Below, piece after piece: positions 12,401 to 26,298 of a stretch of DNA of 64,000 bases. The DNA comes from Lepisosteus oculatus. Lineage: Eukaryota; Chordata; Actinopteri; Semionotiformes; Lepisosteidae. Position numbers and translations under genes: made by a program. Each line of letters starts with the position of its first letter. Positions within the stretch are counted from its first letter, which is position 1. The notes under the pieces were generated by a model. It was not told the DNA's origin. It ran no database searches and saw only the letters and a list, made by a program, of their open reading frames with translations. The stretch spans positions 75,064,284-75,128,283 of the forward strand of contig NC_090698.1 in the NCBI RefSeq assembly GCF_040954835.1. The letters are read 5' to 3'.

Positions 12401-15121
12401 GCCCATTTGAGATTGGAAGAATATAATTCTCTCCAGATGTTTGTCTTGCAAGGGCAATCTAAGTCATTATAATCAGCGTCCACTAGCCAAATCAATCAGC
12501 TTTTTCTTTTTTGCCATGTAATTGAATTGCTCGGGCCCAGCCTCCCCTTTGCTCAACTGTAATGACATTAGAAAGCAGGGCTGAGGATGTGAACCCCACT
12601 AGGTATGTTCCTCTGATCCGCTCCTCCTCCATCACTGACACACACCCCACCTCTTCAATTCTGATGAACACAAACAGCTCTGACCTGCCTGCTCCCTGGG
12701 CAAAGCTCTCGCCAGCAACTCAAGGTGAAAGACAAAACACAAGAAACGTTGCCAACAAGAGGAGCTAGCTTGTTTGGCTGCTAGAGGGCAGGTTTGTGAA
12801 TCTGTTTCTGTTTGACAGTTGCAGCTTTTTTTGCCCTTTTCCAAATTTTTTAACTTGCCAGGTTGTCATTTTCTGTTCAGATCCTGATTAGAGATAAAGG
12901 TAGCCTGTTCTCAGGCTTATGTTATGTTTCTTATGTTCTTATGTTTTTTTTTCATAACAATGCATAGTGCATGAATCGCCCCCTAAGCACTTCACATAAT
13001 AGAGAAACCAAAACCGACAACAGTCTTCAGAAGTCCAAAGGTGCAAAGTGGAAAAGAGAATCCCCTTGAAACTAAAGTTTCCCTTCAATCAGTATCGTCT
13101 TTCAGGAACAATTTTAATAACATAATCTGCTTATGTATCAGTAATTTATTACCTAGCTGGCAGCACTGACCACGACATGCACAGAATCCTCTCTGCCAGG
13201 ATATGAATTCAGACAAAATCACATTTGCATTTCATTTGCTCAACCTTATTGAAATGCTGGGCAGCAGAGTCCCTTTTAGCGAGCACTGCGATGGTGTGCA
13301 GGAGGTTTGCGAATTTCATTGTAAAATAGACAACACATGTGTAGAGTTTCCTGCTGCTTCAGTATTTCTATGTGGCTTATCCAGCATGTCTTCTTCAGTT
13401 CTCCAGTGCTTTGTATACCCTAAGCACACAGCTCCAGATGGCGGGATAGTGACACAGGTCCTTGCTTTGCAATACTCATATTAACTAATTTCTGCAACTG
13501 TCAAGTTGTGAATGATTTTTTACTGTGTAAGACAACTGACAATGTTTGTAGAGTATTAAAGTTACATACAGCATCTTTGCTATAGGGCTTGTCATTTCCT
13601 TAATGGGTGTGATGTGCCTTGATTAGACTTTTGCCACAACTATTAACTCCTGCGGTCAATGTCAGAGCCCTGACGTGCAAACAGCTCTTCCTGCTTCTGC
13701 TAGTTACTTGCCAGGTGTTCACATGGCATTAGAGCGTGGGGACTGAGACTGAATACTGGAGCACAAACCAAACTTGTCCTGTGAAGAACTGACAGCTGGC
13801 TTCTGACAGCTGAGACAAGGTTTCCTGCAGCAACATTAATGTGCAACACTGCCCCCTTTTGGCTGAACCCTCTGAGAAAAAATGAACAAATTAAAGGAGA
13901 AATCCAGTGCAAAACAAAGCAAACAAGCTGCTTCAGAAATCTGCATTTCGGAAGCTCATTGTCATAGGGCAGCTTACAGCAGAGATGGCCGTTCACATAA
14001 CGAGCTTGCACTGACACGCTCTCTCTGAGTGACGTACACCCAAAGCAGGACACGTGATGAACTAACAGCCTGTGGAGGAACAGCCCTTTAGAGTACACTG
14101 ACGCAAGCAGACTGTATTTTCTTCAGTGCTACTCACTTAAGGAAAATTAATAACTAAGAAGTACAGTAGCTCATCATTGCCTAGTCTGTGCTCTGAACCA
14201 CGGGCTGTATCTACAGTTTAACTGTGTCGTCTGTCTCAGGGCGACAAGCAGATTAGTAGGTGAAACCTTGAGGCCCCCATCTCAGATTGAGGCAGCTCTT
14301 CAGCAGGGCTTGGCTCACCTGTGTCTATGAGAATTAGTCCGGCAACAGACACTGTTGACAAAATGACAATCGTGTGATACAGTAGGACTCGCATTCCTAG
14401 AGATATTCCCTCAGAGGACACCTGTGGAACCCACTGGGTCACCTCATGTTGTTGAGCGGTCAGTAGCAGGGAAAGGATGGACATAGGCCCAGTGGTTAAT
14501 CAAGTACTGTATTTCCAACACACACCAGAGGAGAACCAAGATGTTACCTGTGCACAGAGCTTAAGATAAAAAGCAAATAACAGTTAATCCTGGCATGCTA
14601 GTGGAAAGTGAGCAGTGGCAGGCCAGGCCAAGGGATTCAACAACAGCCAGACTGCTATTGATCATGTATGCCTGCTGTATAATGAACCCTTATGCAATTA
14701 ACCTCCATTTAATCTAAATAATTAACCCAAAGAATACACATCTGGCATGTAGAACATACAGTATTTCAGATTTTCAAGTAGGGAGCTGCATCAGCATGCA
14801 TAGGCTGCAATGGAGCAGGTGAAGGTTATTCCATGGAAAAGAGACACAACGTTTCAGCTGTGGAGCCTTCACACCTGAAGAAGGCAGGAGGAAAAGGAAT
14901 TAAGAGACAGAAATAGGATAAAGGGATACGAGATCAGAAGGATGATTACAAAGATCCAGCCCAGTGTGAGGTGGTTCATTTTTCACTGTTCTTTCTGAAG
15001 AATGGCTGGGTTGCCTGTCAGTGTCTTAGAGGATTCTGAATACTGAATCAAGCTTGCTTGTAGTATTTTATGTTCAAGACTAACATATTTGAGTTTTTTG
15101 TTCTTCTATTGTTTTTATAAT

Positions 15122-15156
<35 letters not shown>

Positions 15157-18100
15157 CTTTATTTTATATAGCGCCTTTAAAGGTGGCTTCTCAAAGCGCT
15201 TTACAGGATGACAATAACAATAAATAAGAAGACTACAACAATAAATAAGAAAATTTCACAAGACAGGACACAATTATAATTACAACAATACAACAATAAC
15301 AATAGAGGAGACCGTGGAAGATGGTATTAAGAAGAGCAGAGGGGTGAAGAATGGAAGCAGTTAAGTAAAGGCTTTTCTGAAAAGGAGGGTTTTGAGTCTG
15401 GATTTGAAGGAGTTTAGAGAAGGTGACTCTCTAATATCCTTGGGCAAGGAGTTCCAGAGCTTGGGGGCATAGCAGGAGAAGGCCCTGTCGCCCATACAAT
15501 GTAGACGGGCTTGGGGGACAGTAAGGAGGGCAGAATTTGAAGAGTGGAGGTTGCGAGGTGGGGAGTAGGGCGATAAAAGTTCAGACAGGTATTGAGGTGC
15601 CAAGCCATGTAAAGCCTTGTAGGTGAGCATGAGGATTTTAAAGTCTACGCGGAATTTGACCGGAAGCCAGTGCAAGGACTCCAGGATAGGAGTAATGTGA
15701 ACACTTGCACTAGATCTGGTCAGGATTCTGGCTGCTGAATTTTGGACATATTGCAGCTTGTTCAGAGTAGATTTAGATACCCCAGGGAGCAGAGCATTGC
15801 AGTAGTCAATTCGAGAGAATACAAATATGTTGATCAGCTTTTCAGCCACAGTTAATGATAGCATAGGGCGTAGTCTTGCGATATTTCTAAGGTGAAAGAA
15901 AGATGTTTTGACAGTATGCTGTACATGTGGGTCGAATGTTAAGCCAGAATCGAATATAACCCCAAGGTTTTTCAATTTTGATTGGAGCTCAAGTACAGAG
16001 CCATCTACAGACAGGGTTACAGGACTGGCTTTGTGAAGTTGATGGGGGGTAAGAAGAAGAAAGGCTCTACAGCCAAAATGTTGTGTCTGTTTTCTTTTCT
16101 TTTCAGCATTGAATAAACCTTTCCATGTACTATATTTCAGATATAATAAATCTTTGTAAGACAACAGTTTCACGTCTAACAGTAAGAAAGTGCTTGTTCT
16201 TTCACTTTTTCTTCTGGTCAAGGACTTGATACAAACCTGGGAAACTAGCTCCCCCACTAGATATGAATAATTACAACTGTAATGATTAATTAACAAGTAA
16301 GATAAACAAATAAAGCATTAATAATCAATAACTAAGTCAGCTTCATGTTGGTAATAATGCTGTTGCCTGGTGACTTGATGCTGCTCTCTAACATGTGGAA
16401 GTGTTAAAGATGAATTTCCTGGATTGGGGGGGACCCTGAGAGCAGCAGTGTGGAATTGTATAGAATATAGAATAAATATATCTACTGTATAAATACACAT
16501 ACTGTATGATCAACTGCAGTTGGTGGAAGTTTGTCGGACTTCTCAATGTTCTCAATGGCTTTCCCTGTGTAATGCCCCCCTCAGCCAGGTGCCAGTGAAG
16601 CAGAAGAATTGTTAGTTTGCACTTGTCGTTGCTGCAATCCTGAAGGTCTTCGACATACAGCGCATGTTCCTGTGCATTGTTATCTGTTTGTTTAATTAAG
16701 CATGTCTATGATATCTGGGGCTGGATGAAGCTGGCCATGCATCTGACTGCATTTTTTCCCATCAAAATATATCATTATATGATAAAAGTCAAGTTCTTAT
16801 TTTTTATTCTGATATTTTTATTTCACATTTATTCTTACAGTATATGGAAAAGCATTGTTTCCTTATTTAAAGTCAGCTTTTGCTTTCCCTTAAATACAGG
16901 TAATAAAAAAGCTGCGGCAGAGTCCTGGGAATAAATACCCCTTCTGTCTGAAACCTGCTTCAGTGTTCAGCCCAGCATTGCAAACCTGAGGCTTACTGTA
17001 TATTGTATGAGTTTAGAGGTTTGTTCTCACACTGCATGTGAGAGGGGTGTGACATCTTTCTTCTGCTCTGGCTCTGAGGTGTGAGAGAAGACAAACTACA
17101 AGGGATCTTGATTCAAGTATCCAAAATCGAGACAGGTATTGATCATAAACCACAGGATATTATCCAAAATCAGGGAACATTCTTTTAAAACTGATGTCAG
17201 GATCCACAACTTTACAAAAGATGTTGTGGGATTCTGGAATAACCACCTAGGATATTAAGGAACAAGTAATAGGTTTATTCTATGCTAAAAAAGAAAGAAA
17301 GAAAACACAACATTTCGGCCATGGAGCCTTTTTCTAAGATATTGTTTAAGTTCACATAGTAGGATGTTTCAGGACACAACTGAACAAGATACTGGGTCAA
17401 TCAACTAACAAATGGCCTCTCATTTGGTCTTGTGTTTGTTTCTTTTATGCTGTGGTATTAATAATAATAATTAATAATTGCTTACACTTATATAGCGCTT
17501 TTCTGGACACTCCACTCAAAGCGCTTTACAGGTAATTGGGACTCCCCTCCACCACCACTAATGTGCAGCATCCACCTGGGTGATGCAACGGCAGCCATAG
17601 TGTGCCAGAACGCTCACCACACACAAAGCTATCAGTGGGGAGGAGAGCAGAGTAATGAAGCCAATTCATAGATGGGGAATTAATGTCAAGATGTCTCTAT
17701 TTTCACACTCACTGTGGCTCCTCTCTGCTCTCCCTCTGCCTGCAGCTCTGGAATAATTTCTTTCACCTGTCTGTGGCATTCCTGACCCAGAGGAGCCTGC
17801 AGCTGGAGACTTTCTCCCCCACCAAGAGAGCAGCCATCCTCTGCAGGTCAGAACTCTTTCACCTTTCCTGCAGTAATGTCCACATATTTACTGATAACAA
17901 TAAACACACACCAATTATCTTCTCTTCCACCTTCTACCTCCTGCAATTACATGACTTAACCTAACATAAAACTCCACGTTCAATTCAATTCCATTCCAAA
18001 ATGATTATGAAAGTACTGTAACATTGTACATTGTGGGGACTCAGTTCTTAGATATTTAAGACAGTACTACAGTACATGTATATTTGTAGAGGGGCCTTTT

Positions 18101-19572
18101 TCCAATAGAGATCATAGTGATACATTGTTGAAATACACAATGGCCTCTGGAACAAAGTAAATATTCTTTTATTTGTCTTGTGCTGTGAAGATGTCCTCCT
18201 TCAAAAGTTTAAAAGACTGATGAAGGATAGAAATGAGTCCTCAGTGATGGCACAGGCCTTCCTCAGGATCTGCTGGACATACAGCTGTGCCAGCGGGCTT
18301 AAGGGCTCGCCATTGATTTTAGAGCTGCTGTTCACAACATTTTGAAGGTATTTTTTTAATAGAGTGATGTGAACAAACAGATAAAGGAAAAAGTTAAGTA
18401 ATTTCTATAAAAGAGTAATACACGTTTGATAGGATTTGCTTTTGAAAACCAAAGGAACTCACTAAGTAAGAGCTGCTGGGATTTCTTCACAGTCTGTGAT
18501 CTGTACCAACAGACTCACATTGTTCCTTACAGTACAAAACAATAGAAATATACTGTAGACAACAGGGAGGCCTGAACTGAAGGCACTAACACAGTCAACC
18601 CAGCAATTTTTCAGAAAGAACAGAGAAACCAACTCACACTGGGTTGGATCTTTGTTAATTATTCTTCTGATCTTGTATCCCTTTCTTCTCTTTCTCTCTG
18701 GTAATTCCTTTCCCTCCCACCTCTCTCTGCAGGTATGGGGATATGCGTGGAGTCCTTGGAGCCACTATCAGGGATATGTGGAATCGGCTTGGTAAGACAA
18801 TTGAGGCACAGAGACTTCTGACACTGAGCAAGCTGACCACGCCCCAGTACTGTCTGCACTGACCACACACCATCCCTGCGCCTCAGTACTGTCTGCACTG
18901 ACCACACACCAGCCCTGCGCCTCAGTACTATCTGCACTGACCACACACCAGCCCTGCGCCCAGTACTGTCTGCACTGACCACACATCAGCCCTGCAGCTG
19001 TGGCTGGAAGGTTGCTGGTTCATATCCCATGGCCGGCAGAGGAATCCTACTCAATTGGGCCCCTGAGCAAGGCCCTTAACCCCAGGAGCACTGTATAAAT
19101 GGCTAACGCTGTGCTCTGACCCCAAGATTCTCTCCCTGTCTGTGTCTCATGGAGAGCAAGCTGGGGATATGTGAAAAAGACAAATTCCTAATGCAAGAAA
19201 TTGTATATGGCCAATAAAGTGATTTTATCTTATCTGATCTTTATCCTGTACTCCAGCACTGTGCCAGTATGTCCACACAATCCTGTACTCCAGCACTGTC
19301 CCAGTATGTCCACGCAATCCTGTACTCCAGCGCTGTCCCAGTATGTCCACGCAATCCTGTACTCCAGCGCTGTCCCAGTATGTCCACACTGTGCGCCTGT
19401 GTGTTCTTACAGGGCAGCACAAGATGGCGTTTATCCCGGACCTGGTGGGCCCCCTGCTGGAAGTGACACTGGTGCCAGAGCCTGAGCTGCAGAGACTCAC
19501 CCTCCCACTCTTCTACGACATGATGTTGTGTGAATACAACATCAGGGGCAACTTCAACACTGTGAGAGCCAC

Positions 19573-19625
<53 letters not shown>

Positions 19626-22600
19626 GTACACAATGAACAGATCCAGTCATTGGATGGGAACCATTAGATCGTGTGTATTTCAATGAATGATCTTACAGGC
19701 TAATCTGTTCCCTGTAATTGAATTGGAATATTTGATTAAAACCGTGTCTAGATTTGGGGAGCAATGTGGTATGGACAGGAGTTGGGGTTCACTGTAGTGT
19801 GGTAGTGATGAGGGATGACAGCAGTGTGGACTAGAATCGGGGAACAATACAATGTTTTACAATACTATGTGACTGGAGATTGGGAACTCTCCAGTGTGTA
19901 GAGCTAAGGGGCACTGGAGTATACCGCATGCTGGGTGTACATGTGTGCTCGGCCCAGGAACAGAGGTAACAGGCAGTGCAGCCAGAGAATTGTGGTTCTA
20001 CAGGTCCCCTGAGATGATCCAGTCTTTGCAGCACGCATGATTGTAATGGGGAAATAAATCTGTATACTGTACAGTATATCTCCAGTAACACACTTCACTG
20101 CTCTCTTTATTCATGAGCTATGTAGACATTAACCTTTTGCGAAAATACCAGTTTAAACACTTCTCTTGTTTAAAGTATCATGTTTTGATACTTCTCTTGA
20201 AATTAGCTAAAAATTGTAGCCTTAGACTTTGAAATATGAGCCACTTCTGATATGCTGATGTCCATTTAGTCGTGAATACATGAAAACTAGCAGAGAGACT
20301 AGATGCATCCCGGCTGTGTGGTGTGCTCTGTCCCCTGCAGTTCGAAGATGAGATCATTAAGAAGTTGGACAGTGAGGTGGAGGGAGGCCGTGGCGACCAG
20401 CAGTACAAACTGCTCTTCCAGAAAACGTGAGTGCCCTGAAGACTCCAGGAGACCCTGGCGGATATTTGACTGTCAGCGAGAGAACAACTTGTCACCCAGC
20501 CGTGCTGTCCACCCCCGTGGATGGAGGGGATGGGGGGGTCACTGTGTGTGCTCACACCTCAGCACTGCAGCTGGATCATAGAGCACAGCTCGCAGGAGTC
20601 AACTGGCCACAAGATCATTAAACACACCACAGATTCCAATCCCTGACCACAACACATTATCGCTGGCATTTTATCATGTCATGTCAACTGAGCATTGTTG
20701 CCAGTGGGATTGAGTGATTTATTCTCATACACTGTAGTGACTTGTCTTGTTTATGTTTCTCATCCCTCCTTGCCCCCCCCTCTTCTTCCGCCCTTCTCCT
20801 TGTCTCCCATCTCCCAGCCTGCTGGAGTGCAACACGCAGCACCCCTTCCTGGCAGGGCATTGTCAGCAGTTCGTTACCTTGGTAACCGGACTGATGGAGC
20901 GCCTCTTGGACTACAGAGCCGTGATGTACGATGATAATGAGGCCTACCGAATGCGCTGCACCGTCAACCTGCTGGTACTATCTGTTCACTTCTCCCTCTT
21001 TCCAGCTCTGGGTGTCTTATTGCAGGTCTGTTGTCCTGCCTGCATATCTGTTTTACCCTCTGAGGACACGCCCCTCTGACCAACTGAGCTTCTGCTTGTT
21101 TCAGTCTCTCCCTCACCATCTCTTTCACAGACCTGTCCTTGAGAAGAGTGTCCTGTGTCCTGTCTTTCTTTCTGTCTCACGTGCTCTCTTCTGCCTAAGA
21201 TATTCCTCTCTGTCCTTAAGTCTTCATTTCTTCATGTGCTCTGTGCTGCACTGTGTTTCCTTCTTTAGCTCATGACTTTCACCTGCTAGGCTGACCAACA
21301 CTAGGCACCATTTGAGAAGAGGTGTAAATAATCCCACAGGTGCTCGATCTTCCATGAAAACCAGGAGAAGTTTAATTATCGAAGCCAGATGTTAGACTCT
21401 ACAAAACTTCTTCTTAAGGATTTAAAAATGGTAGATACAGTAAAGTCTTCAAAACTTAGTAGTAGCTTGGGTTCCCAGGAAAAGTACAGTGAGACCATCT
21501 CTGAGCTCTGTGACAGAACATTCTCACTGGCCTGGGATTCTGCCTTTTATCTTAGAAACTTCTCCCCTTGTTACTACAGGGCTCTTAAAGGCCTCTAAAC
21601 TATTAACAAGTTCTTTTTTCTTTTCTTTTCCTGGTCTGATGTTGCAACGGACAATGCAAATAATCTGCAACTTTAATTTGTTTTAAAATAAACCAGTTTG
21701 CCTCAAGTGTATTTGCAAGCTGCAATATACAGTAGCTCCATCACACTGACCCATCAGGCAGGTATTTATTCATCAGGAGTCTTCAAAAATGTCAACTTTA
21801 GATAAACCATGCAGTGTGACCCAGACTTAATATGTGTTTCTGTGCTTTAAATTGATGTAAGTTGTGTCAAGACAATCTAAGAACTTAGCTGTATCATGTC
21901 TGCCTCTCAACAGAACTTCTACAAGGAGATAGACCGACAGGAGATGTATATCAGGTAAGCAAAATATACACTGTGGCGGTGCGGTGGCTCTGTGGCTCAC
22001 CATCTGCACCTGCAGTTGGAAGGTTGCCGGTTCGTATCCCATGGTTGGCAGAGGAATCCTACCCTGTTGGGCCCCTGAGCAGGGCCCTTAACCCCAGCTG
22101 CTCCAGGGGTGTGGTATAAATTGCTGACCCTGCACTCTGACTACCACTCTCTCCCTGTCTTTGTGTCTCATGGAGAGCAAGCTGGGGTATGTGAAAAGAC
22201 AAATTCCTAGTTCAAGAAATTGTAGATGGCCAATAAAGTGATCTTATAACAGAGTAAACACTGTCCTGTTTTCCTAATTAGATGATTTATTCAGTGTTGG
22301 CTCTTATTCACAAATGAGGGATCTATAATTTAAAGGTAGAACTCTTGTCTTCTCTAATAGTGTTGTGGTAAGCCGCATGGTTTAGTGGTGAGAATAGCAT
22401 GACTCCCACTGTGTCTCTAACTCTAACCCACCACTTCGCCTAAATCAGAAATCAAGTACCTTCACTCCCTGACAGTACTAAACATCTTAGAGGTTGGATT
22501 ATTAAATGCATTAAATCACAAAGAGTTTACAGATGCAGACATCCTACAGTAAATAGTACCAGTAGTTCAGTATACATGTAACAGCCTATTATCAACCTCA

Positions 22601-24668
22601 TGGTGCTCTGCAGATGAACATTCACTGGACACCACAATACAATCTGATCCTTTCTTACTGAAAAGTGCTACATTAGAAATAAGTATTGATATTCTTATCC
22701 GCAAACGCCTTCAATGCATGAGTGTGCTACTTTTGCCTCTGGTGAAGTGCCTGTTGTAAAGAAGCATTCACAGCCCTGTTGTTTATACAGCCCAGCCAAG
22801 CTGTATAGAGATGCATGTGGAGAGATACTTTCCCAGACTCCCAGGCTGGAGTAGCTCATTGTAACGGAGTGCATTTGGCAGGGTTTCCTGATTAATGTCT
22901 CGGATAGAGGGAGTGTAGCGGTGTTGGGCCCCGAGTTAAAACACAGACAATAGCTTTGCCTCTAAGGCTCCAGGCTACTTCTACTATTACAAGTGCAACA
23001 GAAACAAATGTTCACCGACAATAATCAAATTAACACAGAGGCCCCGGGGAAAGACTGGCATTCAAAGCCGATTAATCAGACATCACAGCAACAGCTGCTC
23101 CATCTCTAGAGCAAGAGCTTGTGGTCTGGAGGCTGGTGACACTGTCAGGCACGCTTCTGTGGGCTTGAGGACGGACAGTGCAACAGCAGACACTGGTCAG
23201 GGAGTCTCTGAGGCTGAGGCCTGAGCTTCTGAGTCCAGTATTTCTTAGTCACCTGTCAGGTCAAGGAACCGTGCAGCCTGATGGAAGAGGGCACCTGACT
23301 CCCTGTCATTCTGCTTCAATCACTGTCAGCAATGCATGAGCTCACTGAGCAGGCAGGTAATTCTGTATGCATTAGATTTTAGAGAGTGAGAAGCCGTGGA
23401 CTTTTTATCACTGGAAAAAAAACAGAGAGAGGAAAACAAATTAAGCTGATTGAAGTCGTTATGTACAGTAGTATACACGTTATATTGTGTTCAATGTCGG
23501 TCATAGACTTATTTTGTACAGCATACATATTGTACATACTGTTGCTTACAGTACTGTATATAATACAGTGTTTTATGCTTATTTCCATTTTAATTCACAC
23601 TGTATATGGAACTAGGGGTATACTTCATTTAGTATGTATGTACTTTGTGTACTGTACATATTGTATCTTTGTAATGAGGACATAAAGTGTATGGATGACA
23701 ATTCCAAAAAAGGATATAAAAAGGCAATGAGCAAAAAGCACCTGCACTTAATAAAATACCCCTGTTTTCAAAAACTGTGCATAATGGTGCATATACTGTA
23801 GTATAAATACAAATAGTATAAACATAAATGCGTTAGTCTATTAGGAAAATACAAATGACCCTAAACAATGGATTTTATTGGTTGGATTGTTTTTGACATG
23901 TTGTTAAGCTTTAACCACTGTTTGATAACAAGACAAGAGAACAGAAGAAAATTTCCTGTGTGACTACAACTAAATGTATGTTATTTTATTTAATGGTGTT
24001 AGAAGGTCAAGGTACTGGAGCTTATTCACCTGGGTATTCTGGGTATTCTGGTTTTGACCAGACTATCTCTATCCTATTAGAGAGTGCCATGTGCTGGTAT
24101 TGACTGTCCATGTATCTGGGTGTCAGTGTTGTCAGTGTTCATGGATCTGACCGTGTCTGGGTTCTGCACCTGGAACTGTTCATGGGTCTGAACCAGTCAG
24201 GGTACTGTATCTAGTTCTGTCTTCAGTTTTGACTTAAATGGTACTTTATCTCACATTGTCAATACTTCTAACTCAAATAAATCTCTCTCTCTCTGTCTCT
24301 CAGATACCTCCACAAGCTGAGAGATCTTCATCTACGCTATGAGAACTACACAGAGGCTGCCTTCACTCTTCTACTCCACGCCAAGCTGTTGAAGGTAAGA
24401 GGCTTTTCCACCCACTCTCCCCCTCTTTCCTTCTAAATCGATCATTTTTGCTCTCTCTTGCTCTTTTCCTGCCCTTTCTTCACCTCTCTCCCTCTTCCTC
24501 CACTCCTTCCTCCCTAACAGAAATTCAAATTTCCAATTCAAAGATATTCATTGGCACGATCAATAAGTTATAGAGAGACCTCAGCAATAACAATTAGCAA
24601 ATAACATTTTAATATTAATTGAGAGACTCACTGTCTGTTCCTCAGGCTGGGACAGGAGATCACACACT

Positions 24669-24724
<56 letters not shown>

Positions 24725-26254
24725 GAGAGACAGGCTCACTGTTCCTCAGGCTGGAACAGGAGATCACACGCTGTATTATTATTATTGAGAGACAGGTTCA
24801 CTGTCTGTTCCTCAGGCTGGGACAGGAGATCACACACTGTATTATTATTATTGAGGGACAGGCTCACTGTCTGTTCCTCAGACTGGGACAGGAGATCACA
24901 CACTGTGTTATTATTGAGATACAATTCTATTGAGTTTCTCACAGTGTGCATGCAGTGCTTATCTCATCCCTTCTTCTGGGTGTGTTTTCTGGGTGGGTTG
25001 GGCTGTTAAATATGCATGTTTATTCTAACTGTGCTCATTGCATGTGCAGACTCACTGTTTCTGTTTCCTGGCAGTGGTCTGATGAGCCGTTCTCAGCACA
25101 GATGCAGGGCTTTGAGACACTGCACACCCACAGACAGGTGAAGGAGAGTCTCTACAACAAGATAATTGACTACTTTGACAAGGGCAAGGTACTGAAAAAT
25201 CCATTGATTTTCTAATGTTTGGAAAAGTCAAACACATAGTCATTTAGCTGTTTAAGGTTTTTTCTTCTTCTCTCTTATGTTGTCTTGTCACAACCAATGT
25301 TATACAAAAATGTATAGTACAACGTCAATAGTGAGAACATAATAAACAGATGACCTTTAGCCCTCCTGTGTTCATTATATTTCTGTAAATTTAAGTGACA
25401 TTAAGCACTTAAAAGACATGTGAGCAGACTCTTGAACAATGGAATAGAACTGTAAACTTGTTGAAAGACAATTTTAAAACAACGATAGAAGCTTAATTTT
25501 TCCACAGTTATCAAGTCAAAATAACTTTCCACCTGTCCTCATCGTTCAGCTTACAATACGCACACTTTATGTATCTAAGACCACTGTTTTTATTTTTTTT
25601 AATTTTGTGTAATGCTTCAGTGCTGAACAATTAATCTACAAACTCTAAATCCCTTTACCACTGTATGCCTTTAAGTTATTTGCCTTCTATGATCTTACTA
25701 TATTGCACATTATTGCCTTCCTTAATGCAAAAATATGTACTGATATTACACTTGATTTTCTATGCATTACCCTACTTCTGAATACTATCTAAATCCTCTT
25801 GTATTGACCTAATCACATCCTAGTTAAAGTCTGTTCTCTCAGGTGTTAATCATCTCGTTATCTGCTGGAAGTCAGTTGGTTATGGGGGAAACAGTGGTAC
25901 AGTATTCTGTGCCAGGATCCAATGCATCGTCTGGCTCTCTTGACAGATGGTGGCAAATTAGAAAGCAGTTTTATTTCCCTTGTGGTATTGTAACCCAGTT
26001 TTACATAACTGTTAATACAGTTTGTCACACAGGGGGAACAGCGATCTCCTCCCTCTGATTCTGGTTTCTGGTTGCACTACACTAGTTATCAGAAACTTTG
26101 CAGCTGGGTAGGAGCAAAGGGTTAGGGACAATACTCTATTGTGTTCTATTCTGGCCTTACTTTAACGCTCAGCCAGTTGATTAGAATATGTCATTGATAA
26201 CTGAATGTGCTAACAACTACAGTTAAAAATTAATGAGATTTGCATACGTTTTGC

Positions 26255-26298
<44 letters not shown>

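Noticed and set aside
15361..16296. 311-codon - strand frame taken as a gene
   Set aside because: The C-terminal two thirds is an L2-type retrotransposon; the N-terminal part is another repeat plus intron.
19241..19636. Overlapping frames on both strands around 19.2-19.6 kb
   Set aside because: They arise from the 37-bp minisatellite and the ATT run; only the exon 4 frame is real.
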